From NCBI GenBank assembly GCA_041391665.1, contig JAWKNO010000001.1, positions 2,604,001-2,668,000 on the forward strand: a stretch of DNA of 64,000 nt, written 5' to 3'. This DNA is from Bacteroidia bacterium. Its GTDB lineage: Bacteria; Bacteroidota; Bacteroidia; J057. Made by a program: the position numbers and the translations under genes. The notes under the pieces are model-generated. The model did no database searches and had not been told where the DNA came from. It was given only the letters and a program-made list of their open reading frames with translations. Positions 44,586-54,011 of this stretch are shown here, in pieces (the first letter of the stretch is position 1; the number at the start of each line of letters is the position of its first letter).

Positions 44586-45110
44586 ATGAAAAAACTCATC
44601 TTCGGAATTATAATTTTGTTTTTCATTTCAGCTTGTGGCTCGGAAAAGGACAACTATCTGATTAGATTTTCTGTGGGCGAATCAGACGACATGGAGAGTC
44701 TTTCAGGCTATCTGAATTCAAAAGGTGACACAATTATACCCATTGGAAAATATGATTATTATTATTCCGACACGATCCGCAGTTTCGGAATGGTAGTCGA
44801 AAAAGGAACGGGGAAAATACTCGGAATTGACCAAAATGGAACTGAGTTGTATGAAGTCTTTAACTATGATAATGGACCTGACGAAATACAAAGCGGGTTT
44901 TTCCGGATCATTAAAAACGGGGAAATTGGGTACGCCGACCCTGATGGAAAAATAATCATCGAACCAAAGTTTGCCTGCGCATATCCTTTCGAGGGAGATT
45001 TTGCGAAAGTTTCCGACGATTGTGAGACAATCAAAGAGGGAGAGCACTCCATGTGGGAAAGTGAAAATTGGTATCAGATTACAAAAGACGGAAACCGCGC
45101 AGAAAAATAA
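44586..45110 (+). CDS. WG-repeat-type lipoprotein
   Basis: This 174-residue protein begins MKKLIFGIIILFFISACGS, a lipoprotein signal, so it should be anchored in a membrane facing the periplasm or surface. The mature part contains beta-hairpin repeats of the WG/KWG kind (SGYLNSKGDTIIPIGKYDYY, IGYADPDGKIIIEPKFACAY). Such proteins are frequent in Bacteroidota and have no defined function. It follows the HAD gene by 48 bp, across a short hairpin (AGCCGCC/GGCAGGCT near 44536-44556). Confidence 0.75.
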   Translation: MKKLIFGIIILFFISACGSEKDNYLIRFSVGESDDMESLSGYLNSKGDTIIPIGKYDYYYSDTIRSFGMVVEKGTGKILGIDQNGTELYEVFNYDNGPDEIQSGFFRIIKNGEIGYADPDGKIIIEPKFACAYPFEGDFAKVSDDCETIKEGEHSMWESENWYQITKDGNRAEK

Positions 45111-45164
45111 TGTGCTACCGAAGCATCTCAACCGCATGAAGTTGCGGAATTATCAACTCATTGG

Positions 45165-45400
45165 GATCAACCACCAGGGACACCAGGAAGCCACGAGGGA
45201 CACAAAGCGCAGTTTCCTTGTGGCCTTTGTGAGTCTGCCTTAGCAGATACGTAAACTTTGCGTCCTCTGCGTGTACTTTGCGTCCTCTGCGTGAACCCTA
45301 TGTTTACTTGTCAAAGACAAATAAATACACGTAAAACGCAGATTTTCGCAAAGTACACGCAGAGTTTCGCTCATTGGCGGTCTCTTTGTGATCGATGCCT
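45165..45400. repeat. Dispersed CTCTGCGT/CGCAAAG hairpin element
   Basis: This non-coding stretch has a left part with two direct copies of TACTTTGCGTCCTCTGCGTG-like words (about 45252-45296) and a right part with their complements (CGCAGATTTTCGCAAAG, CACGCAGAGTTTCGC, about 45332-45378). The words are those of the array at 32889-33770, so this is another member of the same repeat family. The rest of 45111-45574 shows no gene on either strand. Confidence 0.65.
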
Positions 45401-45574
45401 ATTCTATGTCCCAATAAGTTTATAATTCCGTTACTTTATAATTCCTTAAGTTAAGCTCCAAACGCCCGGATTCACAAGCACTGTTACAATGTAAGTGATC
45501 GCTGCCTGGCCCGGGCCATGACCGGGGCCTGCGCCGTCCGGCAACACAAACCCGCATCGCCACCCGACAGCCTG

Positions 45575-45708
45575 GATATATCCTTGCCAGATATTTGTAA
45601 ATCTGGGGGAAAGGGAGGATATTGGTGAGAGGCGAGGAGAAAGTAAACGGAACGCGTCGCGTATATGCGGATGTTATCGGGCAGCCTAAAAGACGACACA
45701 GAAAATAA
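45575..45708 (+). repeat. Cassette-boundary repeat B
   Basis: This is the second copy of the element at 43709-43832, diverged and about 10 bp longer. It ends directly at the ATG of the 180-residue gene. The perfect 8-bp hairpin of copy A is not kept here, but GCGTATAT and GGATGTTAT are. Position and spacing suggest that it carries the promoter or recombination site for the gene that follows. Confidence 0.7.
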
Positions 45709-46251
45709 ATGACAGACTTCAAAACATACTACAACTCAAATTTTCAAGACGACATAAATCGGTTCTTCTCGACAATACCTGATGAAAGTAAGTTTCACGA
45801 AGACAATCAAAACAAACAGACATTTTCAATTCAATACGAACGACTAACACCAGTCCTTGACCATCTTAACTTTTTAGACAAAGACAGAAAAGAATATTTT
45901 GCAGTAGCACTCTTCCTGACAATTTTAACAGATATGGTTTGCTTTTCGCACTTTAAACCTAATTACGATAAATTCAGAAGTCTGACAAGATATCCAAAGT
46001 TTATTGGCAATTGCCCAAGTGGATGCAACTACCATTATCATCCAAGCGACATATTTTTTGCTATGAACAAAGGACGTTCTGCAAGCGAACAACATTTAGT
46101 TTTCTATGACAAGTTTTTAGAAGCAATAGAAACTATGAAGGCGGGGACAATTAATTTTTTCAGAGAACATTTATCGGAAGTAAATGGAGAGATATTTTGG
46201 GAAAAATGCCAAAGAGAATTTCCATACAGACCACAAAAAGAAAATATATGA
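45709..46251 (+). CDS. Unknown protein coupled to an Mrr restriction enzyme
   Basis: This 180-residue protein is not recognised. It is AT-rich in DNA, rich in Phe, Tyr and charged residues, and has no signal peptide or TM segment. A Cys/His cluster (NCPSGCNYHYHPSD, near residues 103-116) could bind a metal. Its stop codon overlaps the start of the Mrr-like gene by the sequence ATGA, so the two proteins are translationally coupled and probably work together. A regulator, target-recognition protein or immunity partner of the nuclease are all possible; none is shown. Confidence 0.75.
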   Translation: MTDFKTYYNSNFQDDINRFFSTIPDESKFHEDNQNKQTFSIQYERLTPVLDHLNFLDKDRKEYFAVALFLTILTDMVCFSHFKPNYDKFRSLTRYPKFIGNCPSGCNYHYHPSDIFFAMNKGRSASEQHLVFYDKFLEAIETMKAGTINFFREHLSEVNGEIFWEKCQREFPYRPQKENI

Positions 46252-47165
46252 TACCAGACTACCAATCCTTAATGCTTCCATTACTTAAACTTGTTTCAGA
46301 CGGACAAGAATACAAATACAGAGACTTGATTGAAAGTTTAGCAATCGAATTTCAAGTAACCGACGAAGAAAGGAAAGAGCTTTTAGCAAGTGGCAACCAA
46401 GCAATTTTTGACAACAGAGTTGGTTGGGCAAAGACTTATCTAAAAAAAGCAGGGCTACTTGACTCTCCGAAACGTGCAACATTTGTAATTACAGATATTG
46501 GCAGACAAACATTAGCAAAAAATCCTGAGAGAGTTGATGCGAAATATCTAAGACAATTCCCTGCATTTCTAGAATTTCAAAACGCTTCAAGAAATGATGA
46601 TACTGAAGAAGATGAAATCGCAACCATCGAGACCAATGAACAAACTCCTGAAGAGAATTTAGATAAAGCATATCAAAGAATAAGAAAGTCCTTAGCTTCT
46701 GAATTACTTAATAAAGTGGTTGAACTATCACCTGCATTTTTCGAGAGACTTGTAGTTGAACTGTTAGTAAAAATGGGTTACGGTGGTTCGATCAAAGACG
46801 CAGGTAAAGCAATGGGAAAAAGTGGTGACGAAGGAATTGACGGAACAATCAAAGAAGATAAACTCGGACTTGACATTATCTACATTCAAGCCAAGCGTTG
46901 GAAACCAGGAAATGTTGTTGGACGCCCAGAAATTCAAAAATTTGTTGGTGCACTTGCCGGACAAGGAGCTAAAAAAGGAATTTTCATCACGACATCAAAT
47001 TTTACTAAGGAAGCATTGGAATACACACCGAGAAATGAAACAAAAATTGTTCTCATAGACGGTGAACAGTTGGCTCAACTAATGATTGACTATAATCTTG
47101 GTTGCACAACACAACAGACTTACGAACTCAAAAAACTTGACAGTGACTACTTTGGAGAAGAATAA
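46248..47165 (+). CDS. mrr: Mrr-like type IV restriction endonuclease
   Basis: From the ATG at 46248 the protein has 305 residues. The N-terminal winged-helix Mrr_N domain (IPDYQSLMLPLLKLVSDGQE, about 1-95) is followed by an acidic linker and the Mrr catalytic domain from about 165. The PD-(D/E)xK-type site is visible as GDEGIDGTI...IIYIQAKRW, with the Q-x-K form usual for Mrr enzymes. Mrr proteins cut foreign DNA with certain methylated bases. The gene is AT-rich like its neighbours and overlaps the unknown gene at 45709 by 4 bp. No methyltransferase is nearby, consistent with a modification-dependent enzyme. Confidence 0.88.
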   Translation: MIPDYQSLMLPLLKLVSDGQEYKYRDLIESLAIEFQVTDEERKELLASGNQAIFDNRVGWAKTYLKKAGLLDSPKRATFVITDIGRQTLAKNPERVDAKYLRQFPAFLEFQNASRNDDTEEDEIATIETNEQTPEENLDKAYQRIRKSLASELLNKVVELSPAFFERLVVELLVKMGYGGSIKDAGKAMGKSGDEGIDGTIKEDKLGLDIIYIQAKRWKPGNVVGRPEIQKFVGALAGQGAKKGIFITTSNFTKEALEYTPRNETKIVLIDGEQLAQLMIDYNLGCTTQQTYELKKLDSDYFGEE

Positions 47166-47268
47166 AACATACGGACGACAAGAAGGCCGAAACCCGCACT
47201 ACGCATAGCCAAAACCCTCACTGACAACCTTAAAAACAAACTCAGTTACATAAATAATTATAACCCTT

Positions 47269-48330
47269 ATGAAATTAAAAGCATTGGTAATATTAGTATT
47301 TTCGATGTGCTCGTTAGCTGTACTTTCCCAACCCACGGGTAAAGCGTCTGACATTTTTAACCTTATCAACGAGGCGAGAACCAATCCCGGTAATTTTTTG
47401 ACTACCTATAAAACAATAATTAATGAATATGAACCGAAGTTCATTTCAGTACTTGAAAAATCCTCACCCATAGAGAAAGTAATATGGGATGAAAACTTAG
47501 CGCTGAATTGTAAACAAATGGTTGATGGAAACCTTAATCCTGAATACGAGGGGGTTAATAAAATGTGTGGTTTTGCTTATGGTAGCGGCAGCGGTTATTC
47601 CGACAAAAGTGCTTTGTATTTTTTATGCAGTTCCTATACACATATCATGAACGAAGACGATTTGTATTTTGGATTTTATATTAGTTCAAAAGGACACGCT
47701 TTTACATGGGGAGAATCGTGTGAAACTACCAAGTATATCTTTGAATTTAAGGGAAGAATAGATAGTTCAAAAGTTGATTTCAGAAAAATCAGCACCGCTA
47801 ATGGTGAAACTGGCATTAACGCTATGGACAAAGAAATGATTAGAGAAATTAATTTTGTCAGGCAATATCCCAAAGTGTATGCTTCTATTGTGGAAAGTTA
47901 TTTATCAGACAGATCAAAATATTGGGGTGGTTTGGCAAAAGATGAATATGAAGCCGGAAATGAGCTGATTGAAGAATTGAAAGTAATGACTCCCGCACAA
48001 ATTCTTTTTCCCAAAAAATGTGTGTATGAAGCGGCAAAAAAACATGGAGAAGATTGTAAAAAAAGAGGTTTTACAGACCACACTGGTTCTGATGGGTCAA
48101 GTCCATTTTCCAGGATTTCAAGTTTTTGCAGTGGGCTGTCAGGAAATGAAAATATCGTAGGGGGAACAAAAGATGCAAGAACTTTAGTAATTGAATTGTT
48201 GATTGATAGTGGAATCAGTAGCAGGGGACATCGCTATAATATGCTGGACCCAGATTGGAAATATGTAGGTTGTTATGGATATGATGGAGGTGATATGTAT
48301 AATTATATTCAGAACTTTGCAAAGGATTAA
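47269..48330 (+). CDS. Secreted CAP (SCP/PR-1) protein with two CAP-like halves
   Basis: This 353-residue protein has a signal peptide (ALVILVFSMCSLAVLSQPTG). The C-terminal half is a clear CAP domain: INFVRQYPKVYASIVESYL, AAKKHGEDCKKRGFTDHTGS, a SGNENIVGG segment and RGHRYNMLDPDWKYVGCYGY. The N-terminal half starts in the same way (IFNLINEARTNPGNFLTTYK) but lacks the later motifs, so it seems a degenerate second copy. CAP proteins are extracellular and bind lipids or act in cell interaction; bacterial ones are little studied. It is the last gene of the AT-rich accessory stretch. Confidence 0.85.
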   Translation: MKLKALVILVFSMCSLAVLSQPTGKASDIFNLINEARTNPGNFLTTYKTIINEYEPKFISVLEKSSPIEKVIWDENLALNCKQMVDGNLNPEYEGVNKMCGFAYGSGSGYSDKSALYFLCSSYTHIMNEDDLYFGFYISSKGHAFTWGESCETTKYIFEFKGRIDSSKVDFRKISTANGETGINAMDKEMIREINFVRQYPKVYASIVESYLSDRSKYWGGLAKDEYEAGNELIEELKVMTPAQILFPKKCVYEAAKKHGEDCKKRGFTDHTGSDGSSPFSRISSFCSGLSGNENIVGGTKDARTLVIELLIDSGISSRGHRYNMLDPDWKYVGCYGYDGGDMYNYIQNFAKD

Positions 48331-48378
48331 GGGAAAGGCAGTGCCCTCCCCATTCTCCGAACATCAAAAATTAAAGCA

Positions 48379-51300
48379 CTACTCAACAATCATTCGCCCG
48401 AGATAACTGTTCCCTTCATGATCCCATCCTTTCATGATATATACGCCGGGCAGGAATTCTGAACGCAATACGGGGATTTCTACCTGGTTGAGATCTGTCC
48501 AGTGTCGTACCCTTATTCCCGCCGAATTGATAATCTCCACTTCTTTGAGCGGGATCGGCAACAATCCTTCCTCCAGACTTTTGGTCATGATGGCCGAACG
48601 GTCGGTAACCGGGTTGGGAAATGCGGTCAGCTCGAGCAGATAATCGTCCTGGTAGTTACTGCGGTTGCTGATGGTATTAAATACCTCATTGGTGTAGATC
48701 AACTCGTTGAAGTCAAACTGTATGGACGCGCTGTTTTTGATCATGGTTCCATGTGGCAGGTCTGCCTTGGGTTTGATTTTAAATAATACAAACCCGTGAC
48801 TTTCAGGCTCATTGGCTCCGCTGTCGGGCAGGTTGATATTGTTGAATGTCCACTTCAGAATGCCTGACTCGCCCATAATCACATATCCGTCATGACTCAT
48901 TGGTCCCGGGATAAAACTCGACAATTCCAGGTCGGGAGATAATGTGTCAAAAACGATTACTCTGCTGGCCAGATAGTTACCTACGTTCTGGAAGCGGATT
49001 TTGTAACTCAGGGTATCATTTGTGCGGATATAATGTTTATCTCCATACCCTTTGGGCCATACCTGCTTGTCGTTGGGGTCATAAGAACCTACCACTTCAT
49101 CGGTGGAGGCCGAGATATTGTCAATCGAATCACAATCTGCTTCCGCAGCAAATATCGAAGCAGTCGTAGTGATAAAACTGCCAAATACAGCTTCTGGTTT
49201 TACTGAGTCGGTCAGTACGATGGTCTGGGTAGCAAGGGCCGGGATGGTGTTAAACGCCCATCGATACGTAGCGGCTTTATTGCCAGGGATGGAATCGGTC
49301 CATGGAAGACTCGTCCTTCGGGCGTTCAGGTCGTTGCTCATGACTACATCCAGAATTACGTCTGTAGCTGCAACAGAACCTTTATTCCGTACATTGATGA
49401 CAAAATCATTTTCAAAGCCCCGGCGAAGGGCGGAAGTTCCAATGGTAACCGCAAGGTCCGGATAGTTGCACAATCCTGCATTGGCAAAGTCATAATCTGT
49501 ATATGCAGTATTTCCCGAACCGTCGTTGCAGGGTTCTCCTTCTACCAGTATAGAGCAGTCGATCGAGGAGAATGTACCCAGACTGGCGTACATTTTTTCG
49601 ATGCCTGTCTGGTCGCAAATATCAATATATCCTGTAAGCAGCGATCCCACTTCCATTTCGGTATTATTGGAAACGGCGATGCTTACGCCCGGTCTGTTGG
49701 GGCCGGTGAGCGTGGATTTCAGGACGAGGTCCACCGTTTCAAGTCTGGAGTTTTTACCGAAAGTGTTGGTGCCGGATTCTGTAAATTCAGTTTTACCATT
49801 TGACTTCAGATATCCTTTGTGGGTAAATATTCCCTTTTGGACAAAGTCTCCGGTCAGGGTCGTTTTACAATAATTGTTGAATGTCGCGCTTTCGACATTT
49901 TCCATTTTTCCCGAAATCACCATTGTGCCATAGTTGTCGATTGTGCCCTTATTGTCCACGTTCGAACTGATATTTAATGTTCCGGAATTAAGGATTTTGC
50001 CATTTCCATCCATATCAAAACCCGATATGTTCATGGTACCGTGATTTTCAAAAATACCTTTGATGCTCAGATTGCTGATTGAGACATTAGGGCTGTAGTT
50101 GATAAATGCGGTATTGGAGGCCTCGATCTGTACCTGGCTGGTGAGCAATGTACCCGAACTGCTGACGATGATTCTCGCGCCGCCATTGTTATTGACTTTG
50201 ATTTCACTTGGAGTAGCAGTACCACAAATGACGATCACACCATTTCCGTTGAGGGTGATTCTTCGGGTGAATGTAACGCCAGGCGCAATACATACTCTTT
50301 GACCATTGTTGACGGTAATGTCGGAGTTGTTGTTGTTAATGGTGCGGGTACAGCCTGCACTGCAATCGGTGATATCAGACACGCTGGTGTAATTATAAAC
50401 CGGCGTTCCGCCTCCGGGTAAAATCTCCACGGAGTATGAAGCAGGTTCCTCCGGACAGATTTGCGCCCAGGCGCTATTGGGGGCCTGCGAAATGGTATAA
50501 ATGCCGTTGTGAAGGTTCAGTTTATAATTTCCTCCCGTATCAGTAACGGCATAAAAATCGCCCGGCATGATATGGATCAGCTGATTGGGAATCCCCGCTT
50601 CGCCGGGAGAGAAAGTGCAGGAGCTATCTGCATCAAAAAATACTTTTCCGGTCACCGGGGTTCCGCTGGCCTCTTCGATGACATAAAGCTGGTCGGCTGC
50701 AACATCTGCCTCAAATTGCTGGAAGCCGGAAGGCCATTCTACCTGAATCGAGTCAATCGTGGTTGCATCTCCGATACCAAAATGTGCAACCAGGCTGTTT
50801 TGGCTGCTGGCACCGCCGCTGCTTTGCCCTGATACAGATCGCATCATCCAGGTTTCTTCGCCACGAAGGTTGACCTTTACTCTTACCGTAGCCCCGATTG
50901 CTGTCCGGTTGGAAACTGTGCCAACCAGTTTTACTTCAAACCAGTGATTGTCTGTACCGTTATTGGTGAAAAAATAATTGGGTGCGCCGAGGTGGTTGGC
51001 TACCACTACATCCAGGTCTCCGTCATTGTCTATATCGGCAGCAGCCGTGCCCAATGACACATCCGGCAGTTTAATCAACGGCTCAGTCATATCGCTGGAA
51101 AAGGAACCGTCTCCATTGTTGAGGTAAAGGCTTCGGTTGGGCTCTTCTGCATGGGTTACGTATAGATCCAGGTCACCGTCGTTGTCAACATCGCCCCAAA
51201 AACTTCCCTGAGATTCCCCTTTGTCATTGGCAATTGCTCCGTCGGTGATTCGGGAGAAGGTGCCATCTCCGTTGTTGTTGTAGAAGAAGTTTACCTGTTT

Positions 51301-53970
51301 GTTGATATTGGTGACAAACAAATCCATATCACCATCATTGTCATAATCTCCCCATGCACTGCCTACAGAACTTCCACCGTCGTTGACAATCGCGCCTTCG
51401 GTGATTCGGGTAAACGTGAAATTTCCCTCATTTCTGTAGAGAAAATTGTTTTCCCCATTGGAGTTGGGTACAAACAGGTCCATATCGCCGTCATTGTCGT
51501 AGTCGCACCAGGTAGCGCCGATGCTGTACGAGGCTTCGGGAAAAGTTTTGGTTTCGTCGAGTTTGGTAAATGTTTCCTCTCCGCTGGTTTTGAATGAACC
51601 TTCTCCGTTGTTTTTGTAGAGGAGATTGCGCCGGTTGGAAATATAGTCGGAGACAAACAGGTCGAGATACCCGTCATTGTCTGCATCTACCCACGAAACG
51701 CTATAACAATGCCCGGTATAAGATACTTCCTCTCCTTTGGTTTCTTTGCGGAAAGTGCCATCGCCGTTGTTGGTGTAGAGTTTGTTTTTAGAGCCGACAT
51801 TTCCCACAAACAAGTCAAGGTCGCCATCGTTGTCGTAGTCTCCCCATGTGCCTCCGACCGCTGAGCCTAAATCAGTTACAATATCTCCCGTAGTGATTTT
51901 GGTAAATGATTTATCTCCGTTGTTTTTAAAGAGGAGGTTGGGCTCGCCGGAATTGAACCCTCCCATAAATATATCCTGGAACCCGTCATTGTTATAATCT
52001 CCAAATGATACACTGAGATGATCACCTGTACTGCTTACCAATGGGCCTCCATTTTGGACGCGGTAAAAAAGCGTGTTGAGATAGTTTTGGGTCTCGTTTT
52101 TAATTCCTACGGAAGTAGCTGCCTGCTGGAAGTTGCCGTTGACTTCTCCCGAAACAATCGTTTCAACCGACACAACTGTATTATTGGGGATAAGATCCCC
52201 GTTGTGGAAGTTGCCGTCGAGGATGATTTCGGTTTCTGTCGAATAGGACTTATGTGGATCGAGGTCGGAGACATTGTCAAAAGTGATTTTTGTTTCCCCG
52301 GTAGAGGCATTTTTATTGATATTTCCTCCGGTAGCAGTTTGATCCGTATTGTTGAGGAGGTTGGATTCGACAACGGTTGCGCCGTCGCCGATGACGATTT
52401 CGATCACCGCCTGGGTCAGAGAGTCGTTGCCGGGAAGGATGATCTGATTGACAATGGAAATGGAATCTCCGGGCGTAGAGGCTTCTTTTTCAGGAACCCC
52501 ATTTACCCCAAAATCCTGCGTCTGGGATGTGCCAAAATAAGACATCCAGTTGTCATTGAAATTGGTGTTGAACACACTGATTGCTCTGTCGGCAGTGATC
52601 AGGATATAAGGTCTTTCGGGGCCGGCACTGGCGGTTCCTGTGCCATTGTAAATGCTCTTCCATTCGTCCAGGGTAAGAAAGCAGTCGGCATAATCTCCAG
52701 GTACAATCGTATAGGAACGGTTCAGCACCTGACCTTTGGTATGTGCATCCACAACGGTAACGTGAGCGGTATCACGGGAGAAGATGTAGGCATGGGTAGC
52801 CTGTGTATATTTTGTCCCTGTTTTGGGATTTCTGACATTATTTTCGTTTCCCGGGGGCGCGAGGTAAACCAGAAAGGCATCGCCGGCGGTTGTGCCATCT
52901 CTGGAAGATACCATGGAAGCGATATCAGAAGTGCCGGGTGATCCGGTTTCCAGCCAGTTGGCTTCAAAGACAGACACTTTTTTTCCGGGCGAACAGGTAA
53001 TGCGGAATACCTTTGTGATGTTTCCCGAATAGGAAACCCAGTCGCCGGGTTCCAGTTCGCCCAGGTTCCAGGATTGGATATTTTTCCAGCTGCCATTATC
53101 AAAGTAGTCCAGCGTAACTGCATTATTGGGATCCCACGAGACGATTCTGATTTCTTGTTCTCTGTCAGCCTGATAGTGGACAGTAAAATAAAATAATTCG
53201 CCGGAGGAAGTACCATTTCCTGAGGGTACATAACTGCCTCCATCCCGGGCGTTTCCGTGTAGTGCGCCGTATTGAACCGTTACGGGCTTGTTGGTTTCAA
53301 TGATATAGGTGCCGCCAGACTTCATAATATCCCGTCCGTCGGTATGGTAGTTGATGATATCCTGTCCGATGTGGATGGTTCTTTGGGCGACGATTTTGTT
53401 TTGCCTGCCGTCTATTTGCGTGTAGCCGGTTGTTGTAGTGTATGTGGTAGATATTTCGCGGATCGTAACTTCTGTGGAATCCTGATAGGCATAAACATTC
53501 AGGTCTCTCGGTGAGTAGGAGGTAGGAGGCGAAAAAACAATAAACTTGTTCCCAAGGGAAGTTTTATTGGTGGCGGGTACCCAGTCGTGCTGCCAGTCGG
53601 AGTTGGTGGATTGGGAGGCGAAAATGAGGTTATCGGCAGTTACAATAAAAAAATCTCCGTCCTGTTTGGCGCCGCTTTGACCGGGCGGATTGGCGTCATC
53701 GTTGACCGCGCCATCTTTGATATAGAGTACATATGACTGCCCGCTCATCAGCATACCTGTTACTGAGTCATCTGTGTCGCCATCTTTGCCGTCGTCAGTG
53801 ATGGTAAAATAGGTGCTGTCATATAATGCGGTGATAATGAGAGACACATCACGTCTTACAGCATCATTGTTGGGCGGGACAAATATCTCAAAATAGGTAG
53901 AAGCTTCACCGACTGCGAAAGTAGAAAAGCGCAAGAGCAGGATAAACGTGGTAATGATCCACTTTTTCAT
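48379..53970 (-). CDS. Giant secreted FG-GAP/VCBS protein with T9SS sorting domain
   Basis: This 1863-residue protein has a signal peptide (IITTFILLLRFSTFAVG). Residues to about 480 resemble IgGFc-binding-like adhesion regions. From about 630 to 1000 come some seven FG-GAP/VCBS repeats with calcium-binding loops such as DYDNDGDLDLF. An ASPIC/UnbV domain follows near 1030-1100 (IDSIQVEWPSGFQQF). A cna-B-like segment (VTGKVFFDADSSCTFSPGEA) comes next, then parallel-beta stretches, a DUF11-like region and a DUF7619-like region (LSYKIRFQNVGNYLASRVIV). The C-terminus (FPNPVTDRS, PGVYIMK, ending GRMIVE) is a type A T9SS sorting domain, so it should be exported and fixed to the cell surface. It is 41 bp downstream of the second pilin-like gene and probably in its operon, which suggests a large adhesin. 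Confidence 0.88.
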   Translation of the reverse strand: MKKWIITTFILLLRFSTFAVGEASTYFEIFVPPNNDAVRRDVSLIITALYDSTYFTITDDGKDGDTDDSVTGMLMSGQSYVLYIKDGAVNDDANPPGQSGAKQDGDFFIVTADNLIFASQSTNSDWQHDWVPATNKTSLGNKFIVFSPPTSYSPRDLNVYAYQDSTEVTIREISTTYTTTTGYTQIDGRQNKIVAQRTIHIGQDIINYHTDGRDIMKSGGTYIIETNKPVTVQYGALHGNARDGGSYVPSGNGTSSGELFYFTVHYQADREQEIRIVSWDPNNAVTLDYFDNGSWKNIQSWNLGELEPGDWVSYSGNITKVFRITCSPGKKVSVFEANWLETGSPGTSDIASMVSSRDGTTAGDAFLVYLAPPGNENNVRNPKTGTKYTQATHAYIFSRDTAHVTVVDAHTKGQVLNRSYTIVPGDYADCFLTLDEWKSIYNGTGTASAGPERPYILITADRAISVFNTNFNDNWMSYFGTSQTQDFGVNGVPEKEASTPGDSISIVNQIILPGNDSLTQAVIEIVIGDGATVVESNLLNNTDQTATGGNINKNASTGETKITFDNVSDLDPHKSYSTETEIILDGNFHNGDLIPNNTVVSVETIVSGEVNGNFQQAATSVGIKNETQNYLNTLFYRVQNGGPLVSSTGDHLSVSFGDYNNDGFQDIFMGGFNSGEPNLLFKNNGDKSFTKITTGDIVTDLGSAVGGTWGDYDNDGDLDLFVGNVGSKNKLYTNNGDGTFRKETKGEEVSYTGHCYSVSWVDADNDGYLDLFVSDYISNRRNLLYKNNGEGSFKTSGEETFTKLDETKTFPEASYSIGATWCDYDNDGDMDLFVPNSNGENNFLYRNEGNFTFTRITEGAIVNDGGSSVGSAWGDYDNDGDMDLFVTNINKQVNFFYNNNGDGTFSRITDGAIANDKGESQGSFWGDVDNDGDLDLYVTHAEEPNRSLYLNNGDGSFSSDMTEPLIKLPDVSLGTAAADIDNDGDLDVVVANHLGAPNYFFTNNGTDNHWFEVKLVGTVSNRTAIGATVRVKVNLRGEETWMMRSVSGQSSGGASSQNSLVAHFGIGDATTIDSIQVEWPSGFQQFEADVAADQLYVIEEASGTPVTGKVFFDADSSCTFSPGEAGIPNQLIHIMPGDFYAVTDTGGNYKLNLHNGIYTISQAPNSAWAQICPEEPASYSVEILPGGGTPVYNYTSVSDITDCSAGCTRTINNNNSDITVNNGQRVCIAPGVTFTRRITLNGNGVIVICGTATPSEIKVNNNGGARIIVSSSGTLLTSQVQIEASNTAFINYSPNVSISNLSIKGIFENHGTMNISGFDMDGNGKILNSGTLNISSNVDNKGTIDNYGTMVISGKMENVESATFNNYCKTTLTGDFVQKGIFTHKGYLKSNGKTEFTESGTNTFGKNSRLETVDLVLKSTLTGPNRPGVSIAVSNNTEMEVGSLLTGYIDICDQTGIEKMYASLGTFSSIDCSILVEGEPCNDGSGNTAYTDYDFANAGLCNYPDLAVTIGTSALRRGFENDFVINVRNKGSVAATDVILDVVMSNDLNARRTSLPWTDSIPGNKAATYRWAFNTIPALATQTIVLTDSVKPEAVFGSFITTTASIFAAEADCDSIDNISASTDEVVGSYDPNDKQVWPKGYGDKHYIRTNDTLSYKIRFQNVGNYLASRVIVFDTLSPDLELSSFIPGPMSHDGYVIMGESGILKWTFNNINLPDSGANEPESHGFVLFKIKPKADLPHGTMIKNSASIQFDFNELIYTNEVFNTISNRSNYQDDYLLELTAFPNPVTDRSAIMTKSLEEGLLPIPLKEVEIINSAGIRVRHWTDLNQVEIPVLRSEFLPGVYIMKGWDHEGNSYLGRMIVE

Positions 53971-54011
53971 AATTCAGTACCTTTGGGAGATTAGAAGTTT
54001 GTGTCGCTGTA

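Noticed and set aside
43709..47268. Possible integron with attC sites
   Set aside because: Cassette-like layout is present, but no proper RYYYAAC/GTRRRRY core pairs and no integrase were found, so I only report the repeated boundary element.
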